Shown: one piece after another, positions 54,815 to 64,000 of the stretch
How the letters are laid out: every line of letters begins with the position of its first letter
Position numbering within the stretch: position 1 is the stretch's first letter
NCBI GenBank assembly: GCA_016707785.1
Contig: JADJGZ010000060.1
Span: 89,992-153,991 of the forward strand
DNA from: Bacteroidales bacterium
Lineage (GTDB): Bacteria > Bacteroidota > Bacteroidia > Bacteroidales > UBA4417
Direction of reading: 5' to 3'
DNA length: 64,000 nucleotides
Made by a program: the position numbers and the translations under genes
Notes under the pieces: model-generated
What the model was told of the DNA's origin: nothing
Databases searched by the model: none
What the model saw: only the letters and a program-made list of their open reading frames with translations

Positions 54815-55153
54815 CTATCTACAACGTCCACCTCTGTTTGGGGTATTTCCTCCTCTTCTGCAACCCTGTACGGCATTTTTACCCCTGTTTCCTTGCCTGT
54901 ATCCATTCCCGGATCTGCGGTCACAAACACCATCGCCATCGGCATCTACAAAATTGGCACCTCTGCCTCTGCCTCCCCTGTTTTCATAGTTATCACAAGT
55001 TCCATTATTGTCCTTATCAACAAAAGTTCCGGGGGTGTAACTTTGATTAGTGGTGTTTGCTGGTTTGGCAGTATTCCCGGACTTTGCTGCCTGTCCATAA
55101 ACCAGGCTTCCGGAAAAAATCAACATGATTAAAGAAAGATAGAATATTTTCAT
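54815..55153 (-). CDS. Small secreted calcium-binding-like protein
   Basis: 112 residues from ATG 55153 (MKIFYLSLIMLIFSGSLVYG signal). Two D-x-D-x-N/D-G loops, DKDNNGTCDNYE and DADGDGVCDRR, resemble type-1 dockerin or EF-hand calcium loops, followed by a Gly/Arg/Asn-rich tail with cysteines. It precedes the sigma factor gene by 20-90 nt and may be part of that regulon. Confidence 0.65.
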   Translation of the reverse strand: MKIFYLSLIMLIFSGSLVYGQAAKSGNTAKPANTTNQSYTPGTFVDKDNNGTCDNYENRGGRGRGANFVDADGDGVCDRRSGNGYRQGNRGKNAVQGCRRGGNTPNRGGRCR

Positions 55154-55282
55154 TTTTTTGGTCTTAAGTGAACTATTATAAGTTAGACACTTAAAGCCGG
55201 GAAAACCATCGCTTAGCAAAATAAAATATCTTTATACTGAATTGCTAAAATATTAAATGACTGTCTAAAAATACTATTTACA

Positions 55283-55333
55283 CTGAGTATGTTCCATAAA
55301 GGAAAATTCGTAAACCTAATCAGCCGTAGTATA
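55283..55333 (+). repeat. Dispersed ~75-bp repeat, copy A
   Basis: Core CTGAGTATGTTCCATAAAGG then CGTAAACCTAATCAGCCG and AGTATA. About 80 percent identical to copy B, same orientation, ending just before the ATPase gene stop. Confidence 0.6.
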
Positions 55334-55335
55334 GA

Positions 55336-56497
55336 TCAATGCATAAAATTCTTTCTAAACCAAAGCTTATAGAGAGGATCAAGGAATTCAGGCTTGCCCG
55401 GAAAAATGTCGATAATCTCCTTATGAATCAGAGCCTCCCTGATCCTGCGGATATTTGAAACGGACCCAAGATCAAATTTTTTCATAGTATCCATAGAGGT
55501 AAATGAGATCACTCCTTCGGAAAGTGCTTTAAGAAACGCTACCTGCGTGTTCGGGAGGTTATCCGTTTGCATCTGGAACAGATAATTGTTCTGATCCAGG
55601 AGGTTGGCAATCGCAGTATCAATTATTGCTTGTGTGACTTCTTTATCAGTAATGCTCCAAATCTCATGAGCCAGGTACTGAATATAATAAGGATGATTTT
55701 CAAGAAGTCCCGGTATGTTATTTGCCAGTACTTCAGGAAATTGTTTACCTGAGCAGGCGAACCTTTCTGAAATAAATGGAGGCCAGAACCCAGCGGGTAT
55801 TTTTTCGAGCATTACCAGATCGCCAAACCGGTAGAAAGGCATGGAAGGATTGTTAAAAAAGTCGATGAGCATATGCCTTCTGCTTCCAAGTAAAATATAT
55901 ACTGCATTTTTATGAAGCTGCCAGTGTGCCCGCAACGTTTTTTGGAATTCCAGGGGTTCATCGAAAAAAGCAAGATTCTGAAATTCATCAATACAAACCA
56001 CGATCCTGATTTTCTTCTTTACCGAGATGACCTCCGGTAAATTAAGAATTTCATCAGGGTTCTTTTTACCTCTTTCCAATCAAGGGAAACTGGAAAAATC
56101 ACTCATCGGATCGCTGCCCATGTTGAACCTGGGGAATTAGGCCTTTTAAGAACTGCCGGGCATCATCCATCCATTTTCCCATCGGTCAGATCCTGTTTTC
56201 AGAACAGCTGTGACAGTTGGGCATAAAATCCTCCTCTTTCCGGATATTGAACATATCAATAAAACAAAACCTTACTGATGAATCTTCCTGTTGATTTTTT
56301 TCATCAACCTGGCGTACCAGTGAGGATTTTCCCCAGCGCCGAGGTGAAACCAGCATGGAGTTGATACCCGAACGGATATTCCGCTGAAGGCGTTCCTGCT
56401 CTATGTCTCGATCCAGAAAAAGGTCTCCTGAGATGATCTTCCCGAAAATAAAAGGATTTTCCATGAGTCCAAAATTTGACACAAATGTATTATACAT
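55336..56497 (-). pseudogene. AAA-type ATPase (ATPase_2 family), broken
   Basis: Two readable pieces: N-terminal at about 56186-56497 with the P-loop SPRRWGKSSLVRQV, and C-terminal 55336-56079 with Walker B RIVVCIDEFQNLAFFDEP and the sensor region LLGSRRHMLIDFF and LIHKEIIDIF. About 100 bases between them are frame-damaged in several places. Homologues I know are about 380 residues and multicopy in Bacteroidetes. It is bounded by repeat copies A and B. Confidence 0.75.
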
Positions 56498-56610
56498 TTT
56501 TGTATGATACAAATATGTGCAAAACAAATAGATGAATTATTTGATTTTTTGCCAGGATGCTCTTTGCCGCCAAGGCCAAATCAGTTACAAACTGCTTTAT
56601 TGAGCCAGGC

Positions 56611-56682
56611 CGAAGCATAGAATTCATCGATACTGGGCATGTTCCATACAGAAAATCTGCAAACCGAATCAGCCACAGTATA
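56611..56682 (+). repeat. Dispersed ~75-bp repeat, copy B
   Basis: CGAAGCATAGAATTCAT, ATACTGGGCATGTTCC, AAACCGAATCAGCC and AGTATA align with copies A and C. It sits 114 nt beyond the start of the ATPase gene, so copies A and B enclose the gene. Confidence 0.6.
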
Positions 56683-56714
56683 TTGTTCGTATCTACCGAT
56701 TGTTCTGCCTGAAA

Positions 56715-56748
56715 CAAAAAATCCCTGCCAATCTGGTTGGCAGGGATT
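56715..56748 (-). terminator. Strong rho-independent terminator
   Basis: AATCCCTGCCAA and TTGGCAGGGATT form a perfect 12-bp stem with a 5-nt loop. On the minus strand it is followed by TTTTTTG. It lies just past the surface gene that ends at 56808. Confidence 0.85.
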
Positions 56749-56807
56749 CAAAAGACTGTTAAGAATAGAATAGGTTGAACCAGTCAGAACACCATCTCTG
56801 ATGGATG

Positions 56808-58935
56808 CTATTTCAGCACCGGAGAAGTCTTTTCATTTGAATGGCCTCTTAGAGCAGAAGGTTTTGACAGATCATCAATTGCTTTCTTATAATGAATCGC
56901 TTCCCCGTTTTGAACTCCGGCCTTAGAATCTGTTCCTGAAGGGGATCCAGCTCCTGAAGCCTGTTCAGTTCTATTCATATCCTTCATTTCAGGAGTTCCT
57001 GGCTTTGGAACTACGGTTTCTAAAGCCGGTTTATTAGGATCTGGTAAGGTGGAAGGATGAATACCGACGGTCAGTTTGCCTCCTTCATATACATGCCTCT
57101 TACCATTTGTTTTGGTGTCAGCATCATTGTCGCAATCCACCGCAAGATTTTTGGGGTAACTGTTTAATCACTTCCCGGCAAGACAGGATGTTCAAATCCG
57201 GCCCTTTCCCAATAGCTATATACGATATGGTTACAGTACTTTTGCCATCGTTATTTTCAACAACCTTACATCCTTTTGGGGTCACCTGGTCAAGGTATAG
57301 GCTATTCGATTTTCCCATTGATGTTTGGTGACCACCAGTGGCGACTCAGTGAAACAGCAGCCACGAAAGCCGGGTTAAAATCAATTGAAGCCAATCCATC
57401 CTTAACTGTAGCGAAACCACTGGTTTGAACCGTTACATCGGTTGAAACAGAAGTATACATCACCGTGTTAGTCTCTGTGCCATTTTCCTGCAGGTGCACA
57501 TCCAGGTTATTCTTGAAAGTTACGCCATTCGCATACATAGCATAATTCTGACCTTCCGTGTAGGTCCCGTATACCTTGCCATGGATATTGGCTCCCATCA
57601 GGTCGCCCCAGGCTCCGATTCCTATCCCTGTGCTTGCCCTCGCTGCTTTTCCTGCTCCAAAATTCCAGCTAGTGAAATATCCGCCATACCCTGAGGCGCC
57701 ACTGTCTTTGTAACCAAGGATCCCCCACAGAACCCTCACTTCTGCTCCAATTACCCTCCACAGCGTGAATAATCGTTGTAATTGTAACCTGATGATCCAA
57801 AGGAGTAAAGATCGCCCCAGAAGGAATAGCCAAGGCTGGCACTGTTGGTCGAGGAAACTCCGTAACCTGTCCCGTTATTTGAAGCACTGGCTCTGAAATC
57901 ATAGGAGGCTGACTGCCCGGGACCATTTAACGGATCCTCGTTATGAAAGGTATAATTTGGATGGTATACGTTGTATCCCAGGTAACTTGATCCGGAAGCA
58001 TCATAATCGACCTGCAGTCGTGAGGCCGGTGTATAAGTGCCGATACCTACATTACCACCTACCGGCTGAAGCACCATTGGATTCGAACCATTGTAGGTTC
58101 CAATCCAGAATTGAGCATTGGCTGGGGTTGGATTTGAATTCCAGATCAGGAAGCCTTTATAATCAGTTGACTGTCCCACATACAAAAGCGCAGTTCCAAT
58201 GTCATCGCCAATGGATACATTGGAGACTGAATTAAAAGTGCTGAGCGGTATCCCAAATATCCCTGTTTGTGTATTGTCAACTTTTGCCACATGAAATAAA
58301 CCTGCCGGAACTACATTCCCAATTCCGACATTGCCCCCTATAGGCTGAAGCAACAATGGATTCGAGCCATTAAAGGTTCCAACCATCAACTGAGCATTTG
58401 CAGGAGTGGGATCGTAATTCCAGGCCATATACCCCTTATTGTCTGATGACTGCCCGACATAAAGGAGGGAGAACCCTGAATCATCCCCGATGGAAACATT
58501 GGTCCCACCATTGTATCCCAGTATGTTTGATCCAAATAACGCAGTATAACCAGGGATATTCTTCGCTACATGGAAGTTGGCTAAGGGAGTAGAAGTCCCG
58601 ATGCCAACATTGCCGGCGTCGTAATAAATATCGGCTCCATTGTTCAGCCATTGGCCGGCATTACTGCCAACCAGGTCCCAGGCCGGGACTGCTGGCGTAC
58701 CGGAATTATAGTATAAGCCTTTTATGCCATCGGTTTGAAAAATGGTCAGGCCGGTAGTGGGGTTGACTATTGCTGATCGCTGGACAAGGGTCATCCTGGG
58801 AGCCAGCAGCCCTTTGGTTGTGCTTTTCATCCAGCATGGCTGAATTGTCAGGGCACTGCCGTCAGTATTGATAGCGACCTGGGCATGGATATTCAATCCG
58901 AATGCCACAAAAAATAGTAGAAGTATTTTCTTCAT
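56808..58935 (-). pseudogene. Surface/tail-fibre-like repeat protein, frameshifted (paralogue 1)
   Basis: ATG 58935 with a signal (MKKILLLFFVAFGLNIHAQ) and the usual opening AINTDGS. Repeats NVGIGTxxPxxxFHVAK, NVSIGDDxGxxLLYVGQSxD and GNVGIG recur three times. Frames: 58935-57751, then 57739-57302, 57318-57124 and 57140-56808. At about 58830 a pair of compensating shifts changes the expected PDNSAMLDVKSTT into LTIQPCWMKSTT. The C-terminal region NNLDVHLQENGTET is shared with paralogue 4. Possibly a trimeric surface fibre; function unknown. Confidence 0.7.
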
Positions 58936-59198
58936 AGTAGTTGGGTTTACTCATTAAACAATTGAGATTCAATGATGTTCAGATACTTGTTTCGCATATG
59001 TAAACCACAGAATTTATTTACTGAAGGGATCAGCAGGCAAATCCCATCTTCTTTGAATTTCAAGTTACCGGTAGTATGGTATGTCAATCCGTCTGGCGGA
59101 TCACAAATCATAATTGAATAGGAATAAACCATATGGTGATAATATATCATCAACTATTCCGGAATCATACCATAGGGTCTAAGAATGATTGCAAGTGA

Positions 59199-59972
59199 TC
59201 ATCTAATAAATCGATCCCATTGTCCGGCATTATTTCCAACCAATACCCAGGAGGGATCAGCGGCAGTTCCGTTAAACACCTGCAACTCCCCGTTCAGGCC
59301 ACAGTCAAGGCACCATACAACCAGCCCCGCAGCTGGATCGGGTATAGTAAGCTGTTGAAGATTGGTCATCCTTGGCGGTAAAAACCCTCTGGTTGTAGAG
59401 TTGACATCCAGGGCTGCTGACGGATCGGGTGTGGTGGTTGAAATTCCCACATTGCCATTCGGAAGCACACTGATTCTTTCTCCTCCCACATTGTTATCAA
59501 AAACTGACCAAAGGTCGCCGATGGTACCCATAAAATACTCACGCTGTGAATTCCTGGTACGGACACCGGCATAGAAATTATCCTGGGTCTCTATCAATAT
59601 CCTAAGGTTAACCGAATCAAAAAGATGCAGTTTATCACCAGGGAGAATATTACCAATACCCGCTTTCCCGGTGATATTGGCATAAATATTATTCCCGTTC
59701 ACTGTCCATGGACTGTTAGTTTAGGTTGCCCATGCAGTGCCGTTATAGTACCAGTAACTCTGGGTGATGAGATCATACACGGTAAGCCCGGTGGCTGGTG
59801 AGACAATGGCTGTTCGCTCTGCAGAAGTCATCCTGGGCAGGAGCATGCCTTTGGTTGTGGATTTCACATCCAGCATGGCTGAATTGTCAGAACTGAGCCA
59901 TCAGTATTTATAGCTACCTGCGACCAGGCCCCAAAACAGGCTGTAAGGAAAAGAGTATTAAAAGTTTTTCAT
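59199..59972 (-). pseudogene. Surface/tail-fibre-like protein, degraded (paralogue 2)
   Basis: ATG 59972 gives MKNF and then TAA, but the other frame reads LFLTACFGAWSQVAINTDGS, the same leader as its neighbours. A second break is an in-frame TAA at about 59730 (NGTAWAT*TNSPW). The readable part 59199-59702 has GKAGIGNILPGDKLHLFDSV, WSVFDNNVGGERISVLPNG and the C-terminal LQVFNGTAADPSWVLVGNN. It pairs with paralogue 3 by sequence. Confidence 0.68.
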
Positions 59973-60110
59973 AAAGTCATTTTTAAGATTATTTTAAAAT
60001 TCCTCGGTTAATCGTCAAATTAATTTGCAATGCCATGGCATGAAAAATGAACATTCTATGAACATGAATAAACTCATTGGTAAGTAGTTAATCCTAAGTT
60101 AAACTCAAAG

Positions 60111-61546
60111 CTAGAAAGACCGGATAGGACGTATTTTACGTGTTACAATCTTTTTAGCTAAGAATGTTAAGCCATTTGAGAAATCAAGATAATGTGCAAA
60201 ACCAGAATCATACTGTGAGGAACTCCAGTATAAATCAAGATTGTTAAAACCACCAATCGCAGTCCTGTTATTAGAAAGTATTTCTAACTCATTAATGGAA
60301 GGCAGATACCAATCACTGTAATCATTTAATACCAGGTCTCCACATTTTCTGGCAGCAATATTCGTCTCGGCACAGCCAGCCATAATGTCTATGGTGTTCT
60401 GATTGCCAGTTCCAACAGTAACAGCCAATAGCCCCGGATAGTAATGTTCCATAACAGCCCCAATGCGCAGGAGGTAGGTCGTCGGGAGTGGCAATGATTC
60501 CATGAAACTCTCCGAAAACATATCCAGGGTCGCCGGGTGCCAGCACATAGGCGATCTTACCACCCTGGTAATTTTGACCAATAACCGGTCCGGCCGTGGC
60601 TGCACCACCTATCATATTGGTCCAGGCAGTTCCGTTAAACACCTGCAACTCCCCGCTCGGGCCACAGTCAAGACACCATACAACAAGCCCCACTGCCGGA
60701 TATGGTATAGTAAGCTGTTGAAGATTGGTCATCCGTGGTGGCAGGAACCCTTTGGTGGTAGAACTGACATCCAGTGCTGCTGATGGATCGGGCGTGGTGG
60801 TTGCAATCCCCACATTGCCGCCCATAATAGCGGTTCGCTGCGCTCCTTTAATCAATAGGTTATCGTCAATATCCTCACTGATAAACACATAATCACCATC
60901 CCCGAAGTTTAGCTTTGAACCCTCCCCATAGGTCACCCCTATACCTGTAAGACGCAATGTATTATTTGTGGCAGGATCCGAAACCATCAAGCGGTGAGTA
61001 GGTGCAGTATTTCCAATCCCCACATTGCCATTCGGAAGCACACTGATTCTTTCTCCTCCCACATTGTTATCAAAAACTGACCAACGGTCGCCGATGGTAC
61101 CGGTGAAAAATTCACGCTGAGCATTCCTGGCAGACAACCTGCATAAAATTATCTGGGGTCTCTATCAATATCCTCAGGTTAACCGAATCATATAAATGCA
61201 GTTTATCATCCGGGAGTGTGGTCCCAATACCCGCTTTCCCGGTGATATTGGCATAGATATTATTCCCGTTCACTGTCCATGGACTGTTAGCTATAGTTGC
61301 CCATGCAGTGCCGTTATAGTACCAGTAACTCTGGGTGCTGAGATCATACACGGTAAGCCCGGTGGCTGGCGATTCAATAGCAATACGCTCTGCAGAGGTC
61401 ATTCGTGGCAGGAGCATACCTTTGGTTGTGGATTTCACATCCAGCATGGCTGAATTGTCGGGCGTAGAGTTATCGTTGTTGATGGCTACCTGTGCATGAG
61501 TTGCCATTCCTAACGTTATAATAAAGAGTACAATAAGTTTTCGCAT
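60111..61546 (-). pseudogene. Surface/tail-fibre-like protein with DUF1566 end, frameshifted (paralogue 3)
   Basis: Signal MRKLIVLFIITLGMATHAQ, then AINNDNSTPDNSAMLDVKST, GKAGIGTTLPDDKLHLYD and, in the next frame, NVGGERISVLPNGNVGIG, GNVGIATTTPDPSAALDV and LQVFNGTAWTNM. The C-terminal 100 residues (DLVLNDYSDWYLPSINELEI, YWSSSQYDSGFAHYL) are a DUF1566/Lcl-like domain. Shifts at about 61120-61145 and 60420 give fragments 61546-61112, 61137-60322 and 60608-60111. Confidence 0.72.
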
Positions 61547-61677
61547 ATTCCCTGTTTTCTTGGATGAACGTTAATAGTTATTAAAGAAGCTAAATGAGTT
61601 GAAATGTAAACAAACAGCAACCCTAAATAAAGATGTGGATCTGAGAATGCATCTAGTTCAAGCAAGCTTTTCCCATC

Positions 61678-63533
61678 TTATTTTTGCCTTTGAGTCGAAG
61701 TGGTGGTATTGACAGCTGGTGACATGCCAGATGAATTACTTCCCGGAACTATAGCTGGAGTTGATATTACTTTTTCTGCTTTCCGGGGTTGTACATGCGG
61801 GGTTCCATGTACATCATTTCCGAAGGACTGGCCTGCTGCAGCATTATGACCTGATGATGCAGGAGCAGATAAAGAAGCAGGAATAAAAGTCTCAGCTACC
61901 GATTTTCCGCGGTCAGTATATACGGAGGGATGAATTCCGACCTTCAGTTTACCATCTTCATAATACAGGCCTTCCCCTTTGGTGTCTTTAAATGCATCGT
62001 TATGTAAACCGCGGGCAAGATTTTGAGTATAGCTGCTTTCAATTACTTCACCCGGGAGTATGGGATGTTCATAGCCTGCCCGCCGGCCAATTGCGATAAA
62101 AGAAACCTTGGCGCTGCTTTTCCCTTCATTACCTTCTGCAATGCTGAATCCTTTTTCTGAAACTTCGGACAGATATACCCAGTTGGGCGAACCTACAGGG
62201 GTTACCGTAACCACAACAGGGATATCGGCTGACACGGATGCAGTGAATGCCGGATCAAAGGCTATGCTTGCTTTGCCATTGGTAAGGGTAACATATCCGC
62301 TGGTCGTAACAGTTACATCCGTTGAAACGTTTGAGTAAAGAACCGTTTGGGTTTCGGTCCCGTTTTCCTGCAGGTGCACATCCAGGTTGTTTTTAATTGC
62401 CAAACCGTTTTTTGAGTACGTTGCGTAGTTTTCCCCTTCGGCATATATGCCATACACCTTGCCATGGATATCAGCGCCCATCAGGTTGCCCCAGACTCCT
62501 ATTCCTATTCCTGTATTTGGTTGGTTACTTTTACCTCCCCCGGCATTCCAGTTGGAGAAGTATCCACCATACAATATGTATCCGGTCGCACGATAACCCA
62601 ATGATCCCCAATAACCTCCTCCGCTACTTGCACCTACCCTCTCTCCGCTCATAGTCAAGGTAACTGAACCCTGAAGTGCCAAAAGAATATTCATCACCCC
62701 AGTAAGCCATGCCTTTGAGCGCTGAGTTGCTGGAGAAATCGGCATAATCATAACCATTATTTGCATATGAGCGGGTTCTTAATGCAAAAAGTGCCGACTG
62801 CCCGTCACCTTCAACCGGATCTTCTGTATGATAGAAATAATTTGGGATGGTATTGGTATAACCTAATAGACTCTCGGAGCCGGAACTACTGACATGGAAT
62901 TTAGAAAGCGGGGCTAATACACCGACTCCAACATTACCATAGTAAGGCTGGAGCAGCAGGGGATTTGAACTGTTGAAGGTACCTATCAGGAATTGAGCAT
63001 TGACAGGGTTAACATTGTAATTCCAAATTAAATAGCCTTTGTCGCTTGCCGACTGACCCAGGTACAATACCGGAGAAGCGGCATCATCACCGATTGAAAC
63101 GGCAGTTCCATCACTATAACTTTGAATCCGAACCAAATAATGCGGTAAAGTCAGGACTGTTTTTGCAACATGCAAAGAGGCCAGGGTGGAGGTATTAATT
63201 CCAACCTTCCCGAACTATAATACATATCAAGGCCATTGGTAAGCCATTGACGGAATTGCTGCCAACCATACCCCATGCCGGTGCCAAAGGTGTACCGGAT
63301 TAATATATAGCCCTGGGAGTGTCGTTATTCGGGAAAGCACCAACCCGGTGGCCGGTGAAACGATTGCATTCGCTTGGGCAAGGGTCATCCTTGAGGCAAC
63401 ACAGTCCACGGGTAGTGCTTTTCACATCCAGCATAGCGGAATTATCGGGGTCGGTGCCATCGGTGTTGACGGCTACTTGTGAAATAGCATTCAATCCAAC
63501 AGTTAGGCAAAAGATGAGTAAAAGATTTTTCAT
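61678..63533 (-). pseudogene. Surface/tail-fibre-like protein, frameshifted (paralogue 4)
   Basis: ATG 63533 (MKNLLLIFCLTVGLNAISQ). The frames then change at about 63410, 63210 and 62760. Pieces show AVNTDGTDPDNSAMLDVKST, VSIGDDAASPVLYLGQSASD, NVGVGVLAPLSKFHVSS, NNLDVHLQENGTETQTV and a C-terminal region with GVWGNLMGADIHGKVYG. Similar in layout to paralogue 1. The last piece 62766-61678 ends in a Ser/Pro/Thr-rich tail. Confidence 0.7.
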
Positions 63534-63639
63534 GCGATCAGAAGTTAAACGTGAACAATGAATCAGGAATAAAATGTGAAATAGAAAGTGTATAGAAATA
63601 CAAGTTATTTTAGCATAGCTACAGTGAGATTGATACTTC

Positions 63640-64000
63640 CTATTGATCAAATATCATAAAGTTGAATGGGGTATTTATGTGATTTCCTGTAGTAAAATCA
63701 TAAGTCTCAATGATAACAGTATTCTGATATCCACCTGTCCTGGCAATTGCATAGACATAAGACAGCATAGGGGAAACTATTGTGGTTGAAACGGCAGAGG
63801 TAACCGAAGTTGAAATTTTATACCCTCCAGTAGCTAATTGTATGACACTAAAGCCATCAGTTCCACTTATAATACCACCATTTTCATCGATAAGTCCATA
63901 ATAGCGGGGTAACATAGGATATGCACCGGTATTTGCAGTCCCCAAAGTACCGTTATCACTTAAACTATATCTTCCAGTAATATTTGCATCTGCCATTTAC
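63640..64000 (-). CDS. C-terminal part of a further surface/tail-fibre-like protein
   Basis: 118 residues are readable (NITGRYSLSDNGTLGTANTG...GFSVIQLATGGYKISTS), ending FNFMIFDQ. An in-frame TAA lies just before the first Met, but the shifted reading VNADANITGRYS suggests an indel, so the true start is beyond the right edge. It lies 107 nt upstream of paralogue 4 and shares no clear N-terminus. Confidence 0.5.

Overview
The window looks like a chromosomal piece of a Bacteroidetes genome, probably an anaerobic or microaerophilic Bacteroidales-type bacterium. The support is the uppS-bamA pair with a DUF6089 porin, nadK and pdxJ beside it; type IX secretion (T9SS) sorting domains; SusC-like TonB receptor architecture; very weak Shine-Dalgarno signals; and TAnnTTTG-type promoter elements. 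No rRNA, tRNA, CRISPR array or complete insertion sequence was seen.

Layout. 1-12 kb is ordinary housekeeping: bamA (cut by the left edge), uppS, DUF6089 porin, nadK, an Omp85-like barrel and a CBS protein on the minus strand. Divergently transcribed are pdxJ, a MORN-repeat protein, a beta-propeller protein and an alpha/beta hydrolase; then come a membrane/toastrack protein, a PspC protein and tatC. 12-24 kb holds a large T9SS-secreted PKD protein (one in-frame TGA), a DUF5009 membrane protein, a giant PAS-rich hybrid histidine kinase (broken), a GH29 alpha-L-fucosidase (two frameshifts), an SDR and a CvfB-like S1 protein. 24.5-36.4 kb is a sulfur/redox region. It contains a Psr/Phs-type molybdopterin reductase operon (psrABC-like) followed by two YeeE/YedE sulfur-transport halves and two membrane-anchored rhodanese-like proteins. 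Both of these have lost the catalytic cysteine and both end in a Gly-Gly-Gly-Cys tail. Divergent from it are a Rieske protein and then a thioredoxin/glutaredoxin/thioredoxin-reductase/ferredoxin cluster with OsmC. 36.4-42.4 kb has a solo zinc-ribbon transposase-like gene, a cytochrome b fused to about 12 c-type heme sites, and a molybdenum-cofactor region: mobA, a structured RNA leader resembling the Moco riboswitch, an ECF-like membrane protein and a THEP1-like NTPase. 42-51 kb is mixed: S23 four-helix-bundle protein between simple-repeat arrays, queA, a TonB receptor and several small enzymes. 51-55 kb has a T9SS kelch-like protein and an ECF-sigma/anti-sigma/Spy-like operon. 55-64 kb has an AAA-type ATPase bounded by related direct repeats, and a run of paralogous surface/tail-fibre-like genes, all interrupted.

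How the genes fit together. The reductase needs bis-MGD, which mobA would supply, and Tat export, which tatC would serve. The YedE/rhodanese pair and the thioredoxin cluster suggest import and handling of reduced sulfur. The Rieske plus cytochrome b/multiheme protein suggest a quinol-oxidising electron-transfer complex.

Quality caution. At least fourteen genes carry single-base frameshifts or nonsense codons, often at short homopolymers (for example one extra G in the fucosidase, one missing A in the 50 kb hydrolase). They are rare in 1-12 and 23-32 kb and dense after 49 kb. Sequencing or assembly error is as likely as true pseudogenes. All family names here come from reading the sequence; no database search was run.
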